Part shown: positions 16,520 to 23,919 of the stretch, piece after piece
Numbering within the stretch: the stretch's first letter is position 1
Layout: each line of letters starts with the position of its first letter
Assembly (NCBI RefSeq): GCF_000981805.1
Contig: NZ_CP011132.1
Span: forward strand, 1,240,001 to 1,304,000
Source: Citrobacter amalonaticus Y19
GTDB lineage: Bacteria > Pseudomonadota > Gammaproteobacteria > Enterobacterales > Enterobacteriaceae
Direction of reading: 5' to 3'
DNA: 64,000 bases
Translations under genes and position numbers: made by a program
Notes under the pieces: model-generated
What the model was told of the DNA's origin: nothing
Database searches by the model: none
Seen by the model: only the letters and a program-made list of their open reading frames with translations

Positions 16520-16634
16520 GATATGCCGTCCTTTCGTTTTTTAGCACAGGTTAAGAGCCGTTCATATGAATAGTAGAGGCTCCCGGAAGAGGTAGACTGA
16601 ACGACGTCATTTACTGTCTCGTATCAAAAAAACA

Positions 16635-16650
16635 GCAACTCTCATGCCAG
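16635..16650 (-). promoter_or_regulatory. Sigma-54 promoter of yeaGH
   Basis: The minus strand reads CTGGCATGAGAGTTGC: GG and GC are exactly 10 nt apart and only one base differs from TGGCACG-N4-TTGC. Transcription would start near 16623, about 104 nt before yeaG. NtrC activation is expected from work on E. coli; no clear NtrC site was found. Confidence 0.78.
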
Positions 16651-16963
16651 CTTGTACAGCGTGAGACCAACGTGCCCGGCGATACAACTTCTAAATTAAA
16701 GCGTAGATGGCATTTGCAAAACTTGCATGCGCTCGCAAATGATTTTCAATGGCATATCAATAACTCATCCGCAAAAAGTGCATAGATAATGTAAATAATG
16801 CAGCAGGAGATCACACGGTTTTCATCCCACTGTAAGCCACGTGTCATCTCAGCCTGCAAAATTAGACGGTTACATTCTTTCATTAATTTGTAAAATGGTT
16901 GGGTTGTAACCTATTGGCGGTTACACTTTTGCCGCTGAACAATTGAATAAGGAAAGATGGATT
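16651..16963. other. A+T-rich control region between yeaG and mipA
   Basis: No gene is seen. The region carries the upstream control sites of yeaGH on the left and the mipA promoter on the right (A+T-rich around 16880-16930). An imperfect repeat of TTGCAAA / CTTGCATGCG / CTCGCAAATG occurs at 16715-16742; its meaning is unknown. Confidence 0.4.
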
Positions 16964-17710
16964 GTGACCAAACTCAAACTTCTGGCACTTGGCGTGTTTA
17001 TCGCATCGTCTGCTACTGTGGTGCACGCTGAAAGCAACCTGACGCTTGGCGCTGGCGTTGGTGTGGTTGAACACCCTTATAAAGATTACGACGCAGACGT
17101 TTACCCGGTTCCGGTGATCAACTATGAAGGTGACAACTTCTGGTTCCGTGGTCTGGGCGGTGGATACTATCTGTGGAACGACACCGCAGACAAGTTGTCG
17201 ATCACGGCCTACTGGTCGCCGATGTATTTCAAACCTGGCGACAGCGACGATCGTCAGATGCGTCGTCTGGATAAACGTAAGAGCACCATGATGGCGGGCT
17301 TATCCTACGTTCATAACACCGAATACGGTTTCCTGCGTACCACGCTCGCCGGGGATACGCTGGATAACAGCAACGGTATCGTCTGGGATCTGGCTTGGCT
17401 GTATCGCTATACCAATGGCGGCCTGACGCTGACGCCGGGTATCGGTGTTGAGTGGAACAGTGAGAATCAGAACGACTACTACTACGGTGTGTCTCGTAAA
17501 GAGTCCGCAAGAAGCGGTATGCGTGGCTATAACCCGAACGACAGCTGGAACCCGTACCTGGAGCTGAGCGCGAACTACAACTTCCTCGGTGACTGGAGCG
17601 TTTACGGTACTGCACGTTACACCCGTCTGTCGGATGAAATTACCGACAGCCCGATGATTGACAAATCCTGGACTGGCCTGATTTCTACCGGGATCACCTA
17701 CAAGTTCTGA
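16964..17710 (+). CDS. mipA: MipA/OmpV family outer membrane protein
   Basis: A 248-residue outer membrane beta-barrel-type protein matching K-12 MipA, the scaffold that bridges the murein hydrolase MltA and the synthase PBP1B. A signal peptide ends at about residue 22 (VVHA then ES). The body has alternating aromatic strands, and the C-terminus is GITYKF with a terminal Phe, as needed for barrel assembly. The start is GTG at 16964: AAGGA lies 10 nt upstream and the resulting length equals that of K-12 MipA; an ATG seven codons upstream is rejected. A strong terminator follows. Confidence 0.93.
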   Translation: MTKLKLLALGVFIASSATVVHAESNLTLGAGVGVVEHPYKDYDADVYPVPVINYEGDNFWFRGLGGGYYLWNDTADKLSITAYWSPMYFKPGDSDDRQMRRLDKRKSTMMAGLSYVHNTEYGFLRTTLAGDTLDNSNGIVWDLAWLYRYTNGGLTLTPGIGVEWNSENQNDYYYGVSRKESARSGMRGYNPNDSWNPYLELSANYNFLGDWSVYGTARYTRLSDEITDSPMIDKSWTGLISTGITYKF

Positions 17711-17741
17711 TTGTGCATTATTACGGTGCAACTTGTGCATC

Positions 17742-17768
17742 AAAACAGGGCGCTTGCGCCCTGTTTTG
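17742..17768 (+). terminator. Terminator hairpin after mipA
   Basis: AAAACAGGGCGC pairs perfectly with GCGCCCTGTTTT around a TT turn, giving a 12-bp stem that ends in T residues. Confidence 0.85.
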
Positions 17769-17800
17769 CATTACGGTGGTGCACAACAAAGGAGGATGTG

Positions 17801-18655
17801 ATGACAGATAAACAGGTTGTCTTAGCTGACGGGGTTGTACTGCCTGCAATCGGGCAGGGGACGTGGTATATGGGTGAGAATCCCGGCCATCGTCGGGCGG
17901 AAGTGTCTGCACTGCGTGCGGGCGTCGATCTGGGGCTGACGCTCATCGACACCGCCGAAATGTATGCCGATGGCGGAGCGGAAGAAGTGGTCGGCGAGGC
18001 GCTGAACGGCTTACGTGAATGCGTTTTTCTGGTGTCGAAGGTTTATCCGTGGAATGCGGGTGGACAAAAAGCGATTGCCGCCTGCGAGGCCAGTCTGCGC
18101 CGTCTGAAAACCGACTATCTGGATCTCTACTTGTTGCACTGGTCGGGTAACTTCTCCTTTGCTGAGACGGTCGGGGCGATGGAAACACTGATTGCCCAGG
18201 GCAAAATTCGTCGCTGGGGCGTATCGAATCTCGACGTTGACGACATGCAGGCGCTGTGGCAGGTTCCGGGCGGCAGGGAGTGCGCGACTAATCAGGTGCT
18301 GTATCACCTGGCTTCACGCGGCATTGAGTACGATCTGCTGCCGTGGTGTCAGCAACGTCAACTCCCCGTGATGGCCTACAGCCCGCTGGCGCAGGCAGGA
18401 CGACTTCGCAGCGGCTTGCTGAATCATCCCGTGGTTAATGAGATTGCGCATGCGCACAGTGCGTCGGCGGCGCAGATCCTGTTGGCGTGGGTCATCAGTC
18501 ATCAGGGGGTGATGGCGATTCCGAAAGCGGCAAGCGTGGAGCATGTACAGCAAAATGCGGCGGCGCTGAGCATGACGCTTTCTGCTCAGGAACTTGCCGC
18601 ACTCGATAACGCGTTTCCCGCGCCGAGAAGCAAAACGGCGCTGGATATGGTGTGA
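17801..18655 (+). CDS. yeaE: Aldo-keto reductase YeaE
   Basis: A 284-residue NADPH-dependent aldo-keto reductase matching K-12 YeaE, which reduces methylglyoxal and other aldehydes. Catalytic Asp and Tyr lie in DTAEMYADG (about residues 50-58), Lys in VSKVYPWN and His in LLHWSGN, and AIPKAAS near residue 235 is the cofactor phosphate loop. The ATG has the strong ribosome binding site AAAGGAGGATGTG. It follows mipA but is separated from it by a terminator, so it has its own promoter or depends on readthrough. Confidence 0.93.
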   Translation: MTDKQVVLADGVVLPAIGQGTWYMGENPGHRRAEVSALRAGVDLGLTLIDTAEMYADGGAEEVVGEALNGLRECVFLVSKVYPWNAGGQKAIAACEASLRRLKTDYLDLYLLHWSGNFSFAETVGAMETLIAQGKIRRWGVSNLDVDDMQALWQVPGGRECATNQVLYHLASRGIEYDLLPWCQQRQLPVMAYSPLAQAGRLRSGLLNHPVVNEIAHAHSASAAQILLAWVISHQGVMAIPKAASVEHVQQNAAALSMTLSAQELAALDNAFPAPRSKTALDMV

Positions 18656-18675
18656 CGATGCCGGATGTTATTTTT

Positions 18676-18752
18676 GTAGGCCAGATAAGGCGTTAGCCGC
18701 CATCTGGCATTGATTGCCGGGTGGTGATGCTCACGCATCTTATCCGGCCTAC
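18676..18752. repeat. BIME: two oppositely oriented REP elements
   Basis: GTAGGCCAGATAAGGCG at the left and CTTATCCGGCCTAC at the right are REP arms in opposite orientation, with an inner GCCGCCATCTGGC and TGCCGGGTGGTG. They lie between the convergent ends of yeaE and yeaD, the usual location for such elements. Confidence 0.85.
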
Positions 18753-18776
18753 AGAAACTCCGGCATCACTTATTAC

Positions 18777-19661
18777 TTAACGTCTGGTAACGCGAAGGGT
18801 TTGCGCCAGGCGGGACGGTTTTTCTTCGGTGGTCTTCTGTGTCGCGGTGGCGTAGGCCGTTTCCACACACACAAAGGTTTTGTAGCCATCGTCCGGCATA
18901 TCGCCCATACTCGCGGACAGTGCCGGGCCCGGGTTCCAGCCAACCACGTTGAGGTGGTGATGATGCACGACGTCGATGTTGCGGTTCAGTGCGGCATCGT
19001 GAATCACGCTGCAGGCTTCCGGGTTCAGATAGACTCGGTCGGTACGATCCGGGAATGTCTGCACGCCATCGGTCAGCACATCTTCTTTTGCATTGTTCAC
19101 CTTATCGATGAAACGATCGCCCAGACCGCTGACTTTCACCGCCGCGATATCGCCAACGTTGAAATAGGTATGCAGCGCGGAGGTCGTTTCAAATTCGCCG
19201 TGCGCTTCCAGTTCGATCTCGCAGGTTTTACCCACTTTAAAGCGTGCCAGCAGAGTAAAATCATGCGGCCAGTACTGACGGGTCGCTTCACTGCTTTGCA
19301 GTTCAAAGGTCAGCACCGCACCGTTGTCGTCTTCATTATGCGCTTTCAACGTCCACGGCAGGTTACGGGCAAAGCCATGCGCCGGCAGACCCTGCTGTGC
19401 TGACGGGCCAAACCACGGCCAGCAGATCGGTACGCCGCCGCGCAGTGCGACGCCATTTTTAAACGGTGTGTTGTTGCTCAGCCACAGAACCTCTTCTTCT
19501 CCGGCTGGTTTCCAGGAGAGCAGGTGCGCGCCCTGTAATGCGAAAGACGCTTTTACCTGCGGATGGTCGACGACAATGACATCCAGCTCGTCGAGCTGAC
19601 GGCGGGAGAGGACAGGGGTAATGTGTTCGATTACCGGAAGTGCAAAAATTTTATTAATCAT
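18777..19661 (-). CDS. yeaD: Hexose-6-phosphate mutarotase YeaD
   Basis: A 294-residue soluble epimerase of the galactose mutarotase-like fold, matching K-12 YeaD in length and sequence. It interconverts the anomers of hexose 6-phosphates such as glucose 6-phosphate. The catalytic His is likely in SALHTYFNVGD (about residues 160-170), with the acidic partner later in the barrel. It lies downstream of gapA on the same strand behind a terminator, so some glycolytic readthrough expression is possible. The ATG follows AAGGATTGC. Confidence 0.92.
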   Translation of the reverse strand: MINKIFALPVIEHITPVLSRRQLDELDVIVVDHPQVKASFALQGAHLLSWKPAGEEEVLWLSNNTPFKNGVALRGGVPICWPWFGPSAQQGLPAHGFARNLPWTLKAHNEDDNGAVLTFELQSSEATRQYWPHDFTLLARFKVGKTCEIELEAHGEFETTSALHTYFNVGDIAAVKVSGLGDRFIDKVNNAKEDVLTDGVQTFPDRTDRVYLNPEACSVIHDAALNRNIDVVHHHHLNVVGWNPGPALSASMGDMPDDGYKTFVCVETAYATATQKTTEEKPSRLAQTLRVTRR

Positions 19662-19696
19662 GATGCAATCCTTGATTCAACCGTAAACGAGAAGCA

Positions 19697-19726
19697 TAAA
19701 AAAAGGCGACCGAGGTCGCCTTTTTG
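19697..19726 (-). terminator. Terminator after gapA
   Basis: GGCGACC and GGTCGCC form a perfect 7-bp stem. On the minus strand it is followed by seven T residues, and a short T run on the other side may make it bidirectional. Confidence 0.9.
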
Positions 19727-19746
19727 GATCAGGTTCTCATCTCAAC

Positions 19747-20742
19747 TTATTTGGAGATGTGAGCGATCAGGTCCAGAACTTTGTTGGAATAACCGGTTTC
19801 GTTGTCGTACCAGGAAACCAGTTTCACGAAGTTGTCGTTCAGTGCGATACCGGCTTTGGCATCGAACACGGAAGTGCAAACTTCACCGTTGAAATCGGTA
19901 GAAACAACGTCGTCTTCGGTGTAACCCAGAACGCCTTTCATCGGGCCTTCGGAAGCGGCTTTGATCGCTTTCTTAATGGTTTCGTAAGAAGCGGCTTTTT
20001 CCAGACGAACGGTCAGGTCAACAACGGATACGTTCGGAGTCGGAACGCGGAACGCCATACCCGTCAGTTTGCCATTCAGTTCTGGCAGTACTTTACCGAC
20101 CGCTTTAGCTGCACCGGTAGAGGATGGGATGATGTTCTGAGCTGCGCCGCGGCCGCCGCGCCAGTCTTTGTGAGACGGGCCATCAACGGTTTTCTGCGTT
20201 GCGGTGGTTGCGTGAACAGTGGTCATCAGACCTTCGATGATACCGAAGTTGTCGTTGATAACTTTAGCCAGCGGAGCCAGGCAGTTGGTGGTGCAGGATG
20301 CGTTGGAAACGATGTCCTGGCCAGCATATTTGTCAAAGTTAGCGCCTTTAACAAACATCGGGGTGTCATCTTTGGACGGGCCAGTCAGTACGACTTTCTT
20401 CGCGCCAGCAGTGATGTGTTTACGAGCAGTTTCGTCGGTCAGGAAGATACCGGTCGCTTCAGCCACTACGTCAACACCAACTTCGTCCCATTTCAGGTTA
20501 GCCGGATCACGTTCAGCGGTAACACGGATTTTTTTACCGTTAACGATCAGATGACCGTCTTTCACTTCAACGGTACCGTCGAAACGGCCGTGAGTGGAGT
20601 CATATTTCAGCATGTAAGCCATGTATTCAGCGTCTAACAGGTCGTTGATTGCAACGATCTCGATGTCAGAACGTTTCTGAGCAGCACGGAAAACAATGCG
20701 ACCGATACGGCCAAAACCGTTGATACCTACTTTGATAGTCAT
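19747..20742 (-). CDS. gapA: Glyceraldehyde-3-phosphate dehydrogenase A
   Basis: A 331-residue glycolytic enzyme that makes 1,3-bisphosphoglycerate with NAD+ and phosphate. The Rossmann motif GINGFGRIGR is at residues 7-16, and the catalytic cysteine is Cys150 in SNASCTTN, with the partner His near 177. Codon use is strongly biased to preferred codons, as expected of a very highly expressed gene. The ATG at 20742 lies after GGTGGA, matching the known N-terminus MTIKVG; three earlier in-frame codons are excluded. Confidence 0.98.
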   Translation of the reverse strand: MTIKVGINGFGRIGRIVFRAAQKRSDIEIVAINDLLDAEYMAYMLKYDSTHGRFDGTVEVKDGHLIVNGKKIRVTAERDPANLKWDEVGVDVVAEATGIFLTDETARKHITAGAKKVVLTGPSKDDTPMFVKGANFDKYAGQDIVSNASCTTNCLAPLAKVINDNFGIIEGLMTTVHATTATQKTVDGPSHKDWRGGRGAAQNIIPSSTGAAKAVGKVLPELNGKLTGMAFRVPTPNVSVVDLTVRLEKAASYETIKKAIKAASEGPMKGVLGYTEDDVVSTDFNGEVCTSVFDAKAGIALNDNFVKLVSWYDNETGYSNKVLDLIAHISK

Positions 20743-21084
20743 ATATTCCACCAGCTATTTGTTAGTGAATAAAAGGTTGCCTGTAAAATTACAAAAACCT
20801 TACGCAGCGTCAAGCGGAATCGTGTCAATCATTGCGACAAATCAATCCTCTGTACAAGCTTTGCACGGCTGACTCGCCTCACTCTTCCATTGGGCTTGAA
20901 ACCACATGGGGGCGGCGCCCCGAATTTTAAAGGGCAACTGAGATAAAAATGTGATTTGCATCACGATTCACAAGCTGCCATTTCGCAAGGATCAAGTTTA
21001 GAACAAAAGTCTGCACTGAGGTGTTAATGTTTTGTTAGAATCTGTCGTGCAATGTCAGCGTCATGAAAAGTGAGATGTGAGCAA
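20743..21084. other. Divergent gapA-msrB control region
   Basis: No gene is seen. E. coli gapA uses several promoters here, and the low G+C stretches at 20755-20800 and 20935-21060 fit that. A GC-rich run (about 20905-20930, GGGGGCGGCGCCCCG) stands out. Individual promoters were not assigned. Confidence 0.5.
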
Positions 21085-21498
21085 ATGGCGAACAAACCTT
21101 CTGCGGAAGATCTGAAGAAAAACCTGTCTGAAATGCAGTTCTACGTGACGCAGAATCACGGCACAGAACCGCCATTTACCGGGCAGTTGCTGCATAACAA
21201 GCGTGACGGCGTCTATCACTGTTTGATCTGCGATGCGCCGCTGTTTACCTCCCAGTCCAAATACGATTCCGGCTGCGGCTGGCCCAGCTTCTACGAGCCG
21301 GTCAGTGAAGAGTCGATCCGTTACATCAAGGACTTCTCGCACGGTATGCAACGTATTGAAATTCGCTGTGGAAACTGCGATGCGCATCTGGGACACGTCT
21401 TCCCCGATGGCCCGCAACCCACCGGCGAACGTTACTGTGTCAATTCAGCTTCTCTGAGCTTTACCGACGATGAAAACGGTGACCAGACCAAAGGTTGA
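21085..21498 (+). CDS. msrB: Peptide methionine-(R)-sulfoxide reductase B
   Basis: A 137-residue repair enzyme that reduces the R epimer of methionine sulfoxide in proteins using thioredoxin. Zinc ligands are Cys46, Cys49, Cys95 and Cys98, and the catalytic nucleophile is Cys118 in RYCVNSAS. Length matches K-12 MsrB. The ATG at 21085 fits the conserved start MANKPSAE; five upstream in-frame codons are excluded. It is divergent from gapA and is followed at 41 nt by yeaC in the same direction, so the two are probably one operon. Confidence 0.96.
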   Translation: MANKPSAEDLKKNLSEMQFYVTQNHGTEPPFTGQLLHNKRDGVYHCLICDAPLFTSQSKYDSGCGWPSFYEPVSEESIRYIKDFSHGMQRIEIRCGNCDAHLGHVFPDGPQPTGERYCVNSASLSFTDDENGDQTKG

Positions 21499-21539
21499 AA
21501 AAACGATTCAGCAAATTATTCCATAGGAGCGGACTTATC

Positions 21540-21815
21540 ATGAATCTTGATGAGATAGTTAACAGCATGACGCCGGAAGTCTACCAGCGCTTATCCACCG
21601 CTGTTGAACTGGGAAAATGGCCGGATGGCGTGGCGTTGACGCCGGAGCAAAAAGATAACAGTCTGCAACTGGTGATGCTCTGGCAGGCGCGCCACAATAC
21701 TGACGCTCAGCATATGACGATTGATACCAACGGGCAGATGGTGATGAAGAGCAAGCAGCAACTGAAGGTCGATTTTGGTATTACGCCAGAACCGATTGCG
21801 ACGTTTAAATCCTGA
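21540..21815 (+). CDS. yeaC: DUF1315 family protein YeaC
   Basis: A 91-residue soluble protein of the DUF1315 family matching K-12 YeaC. It starts MNLDEIVNSMTPEVYQRL and has a helix-rich N-terminus followed by short strands. Function is unknown. TAGGAGCGG gives the ribosome binding site. It follows msrB closely, as in K-12. Confidence 0.9.
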   Translation: MNLDEIVNSMTPEVYQRLSTAVELGKWPDGVALTPEQKDNSLQLVMLWQARHNTDAQHMTIDTNGQMVMKSKQQLKVDFGITPEPIATFKS

Positions 21816-21860
21816 TAGCGCGCAGTGAGGCCCGGCATTCTGCCGGGCTGACGCGATGGA

Positions 21861-22205
21861 TTATTTTTTATTCAGCATGGCCTTCAAATCGGCAAAAGGG
21901 TTGTACGTGGCTTCGCCGACGCTCTTTTGCGCATCCTCGCCTGCCACCACCGTGGAACCGTACTGATCGGCTTCGGTATATTTGGAATGCTCATGATCGT
22001 GGCAGTACAGGCACAACATCTCCCAGTTGCTGCCGTCTTCCGGGTTGTTGGAATGATCGTGATCGATATGATGTACCGTCAGTTCGCGAAGATTTGAATA
22101 GACAAACTCGCGGGAACAGCGGCCGCAGACCCACGGAAAGAGTTTCAGCGCCTTTTCCCGGTAGCCAACTTCCAGACGGGCGTAATTTTTAGGGATGAAA
22201 GCCAT
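21861..22205 (-). CDS. yajD: HNH nuclease family protein YajD
   Basis: A 114-residue HNH endonuclease-type protein matching K-12 YajD. Two CxxC pairs (CGRC at about residues 27-30 and CLYC near 91-94) would hold a structural zinc. The HNH core appears as VHHIDHDHSNNP followed by WEMLCLYCHDHEH. The cellular substrate is unknown. In K-12 the gene lies beside tsx, far from yeaC, so its position here is unusual. The ATG follows a weak GGAGGC-type site. Confidence 0.9.
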   Translation of the reverse strand: MAFIPKNYARLEVGYREKALKLFPWVCGRCSREFVYSNLRELTVHHIDHDHSNNPEDGSNWEMLCLYCHDHEHSKYTEADQYGSTVVAGEDAQKSVGEATYNPFADLKAMLNKK

Positions 22206-22318
22206 ATAATCCCATGCCTCCAGTTGAAAATGAAACGTGACGTCAAACGCTGACGCAACGGGGTGGGGCCATCATAACCGATCCCGTTTCGCGTCACACA
22301 CCTCATCGGGCAACGTGC

Positions 22319-22349
22319 GAAAAAAATGCCCTGTGCATTCGCACAGGGC
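22319..22349 (-). terminator. Terminator after the chitinase gene
   Basis: GCCCTGTGC and GCACAGGGC form a perfect 9-bp stem. On the minus strand it is followed by ATTTTTTTCG, 22 nt past the chitinase stop codon. Confidence 0.9.
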
Positions 22350-22370
22350 AATATCAGCAATGAGCGGCGC

Positions 22371-23624
22371 TTAGTGTTGAATACTTAAGGATTCTGCCAG
22401 CTGTTTCGCGAGCTGGTTATTGTCGTCCGCGCCATACTCCCAGAACATCGCGCCTGCCAGTCCGCGCTTTTTGATGTACTCCGCTTTGATTGCCACCGAA
22501 CGAGGATTTTCATAAGAAAGGGCAAACAGTGGCTTACCGTCAGCCGACTGAACGGACAGCCATGGCACCATCGCCTGAGCGTCCCAGTGTTCGGTAAAAT
22601 GCTTTTGCGGATCGTTGAGGAACGTTTTGACAATATCGTTGTACTTCACATAGGTGTCTTTGGTCAGATCGACACCCAACGATTTAAACAGCGCGATCTC
22701 CTGTTTGCCAAAGTAAGGCTGAGTGACCGGATTTTTTTGTGCGTCCGGCTTCGTCCAGTCAATTCCCGGCTCTACCGTACGTTTGGGAACGCGACCGTAA
22801 AAACCGATCCCCAGATTCATCTGTTGGGGTTTTAGTCCGGCGGCAAGGTAGTTGTTGACCACAAAGTCGACGCTGTATTTATCGGCAGTTGCCACGGTTG
22901 GCCAGTCCTTAGAGTCATACAGGTTGGCGTTGAAATACTGCGTTCCGTAGGCCATGTCGTAAGTCATCAGGTTGATGTAGTCGAGCAGCGGCGCAATCGC
23001 CTTCACATCCACCCAGCTTTTCGGACTTTCCGCATTCGCCCCGACGGCAATCGTCACCAGCTTCTGATGACCGACCGCCTGGCGCAGTTCTTTCAGCAGC
23101 AGCGTGAAGTTCTCACGATCGGCGGGCTGGCTGGCAACCAGTCCCCAGGCGCCGTTGACCGGGTATTCCCAGTCCAGATCGATACCGTCGAGTCCGTATT
23201 TCTGCATGATGTCCATGGCGGACTGAATAAACACGGCGCGCGTTTCCGGCGTCGCGGCGGCTCCCGAGAATCCGCGCGCCCCCCAGCCGCCGACAGAAAG
23301 CAGGACTTTCAGCTGTGGGTTCTGTTTACGCAGTACCGGGAGCAGGGCGAGATCAGACTCCACTTTCGGCGACAGCCAGATCTGATGAAGCTTTGCAGGA
23401 TCTTTTAGCGCAGCGTTGGTTTCGTCTTTTTCAGCGTTGTAAATCAGGCCGAACGAGTAGTTGAGGTGGGTAATCTGGCGGACATCCAGTTTGTTGATAT
23501 CGCCGCCCGGTCCGGCGGTGACATCTCCACCGCCGTTGAAGTAGCCGACGGACATCATAGAACTGGCGGACGCGACAGACGCGCAGAGCAGGGGTAATGC
23601 TGCCAACAAGGGCAAACGTTTCAT
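22371..23624 (-). CDS. Secreted GH18 chitinase
   Basis: A 417-residue glycoside hydrolase family 18 enzyme. A signal peptide ends near residue 20 (SVASA). The conserved strand SVGGWG is at 110-115, and the catalytic motif DGIDLDWEYP at 146-155 carries the acid Glu153; MTYDMAYG and the late MFWEYGAD complete the barrel. No separate chitin-binding domain is present, so the enzyme is catalytic domain only. It should cut chitin or chitooligosaccharides in the periplasm or outside, feeding the chb system at the other end of the window. The ATG follows AAAGAGGA, within a ChiX-complementary stretch. Salmonella and Serratia carry related chitinases; K-12 has none at this place. Confidence 0.9.
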   Translation of the reverse strand: MKRLPLLAALPLLCASVASASSMMSVGYFNGGGDVTAGPGGDINKLDVRQITHLNYSFGLIYNAEKDETNAALKDPAKLHQIWLSPKVESDLALLPVLRKQNPQLKVLLSVGGWGARGFSGAAATPETRAVFIQSAMDIMQKYGLDGIDLDWEYPVNGAWGLVASQPADRENFTLLLKELRQAVGHQKLVTIAVGANAESPKSWVDVKAIAPLLDYINLMTYDMAYGTQYFNANLYDSKDWPTVATADKYSVDFVVNNYLAAGLKPQQMNLGIGFYGRVPKRTVEPGIDWTKPDAQKNPVTQPYFGKQEIALFKSLGVDLTKDTYVKYNDIVKTFLNDPQKHFTEHWDAQAMVPWLSVQSADGKPLFALSYENPRSVAIKAEYIKKRGLAGAMFWEYGADDNNQLAKQLAESLSIQH

Positions 23625-23629
23625 AGCGA

Positions 23630-23640
23630 TCCTCTTTGAC
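23630..23640 (-). promoter_or_regulatory. Predicted ChiX pairing site over the chitinase ribosome binding site
   Basis: The minus strand reads GTCAAAGAGGA, the exact complement of the ChiX segment TCCTCTTTGAC as I recall it, and includes the Shine-Dalgarno sequence 5 nt before the ATG. Pairing would block translation initiation. ChiX itself is not in the window. Confidence 0.6.
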
Positions 23641-23645
23641 ATTAA

Positions 23646-23733
23646 AAAAAGCAAACACGCCACAGAAATGGCGTGGCGAAAAAACAACCTGAACAAACTA
23701 GCACCTTCGTGCAGGAAAAACTACGAAGGTGCT
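23646..23733 (-). promoter_or_regulatory. Structured chitinase leader with terminator-like hairpin
   Basis: Read on the minus strand, AGCACCTTCGT pairs perfectly with ACGAAGGTGCT (23733-23700). A second hairpin follows (CACGCCA with TGGCGTG, 23675-23656) and then TTTGCTTTTTTT, only about 20 nt before the chitinase start. The second hairpin has the form of an intrinsic terminator, so the leader may attenuate transcription, or it may end a short upstream transcript. Confidence 0.5.
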
Positions 23734-23919
23734 CACGCCATTATTTGCAAAGCCACTTCCACATTCCTTTGTTTTCACGGATCAGTTTCTTTGTATTTGT
23801 GATCTGAGTTGTGAAATGCAGGATTAAATCTGTGTTTTAAAGATTTGGTGTTGACCTCAAAGATTTTGTGGGTAAGTATGATGGGCATTGATGCAAAACT
23901 AAACACAAAGGAAAAAGCA

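Noticed and set aside
16715..16742. Possible second sigma-54 or NtrC site upstream of yeaG
   Set aside because: TTGCA-type repeats are present but spacing does not fit either consensus.
19759..20637. 292-codon ORF opposite gapA
   Set aside because: Shadow of gapA; strong codon bias of gapA removes antisense stops.
21832..21850. GCCCGGC/GCCGGGC hairpin between yeaC and yajD as terminator
   Set aside because: The stem is good but no T run follows on either strand within normal distance.
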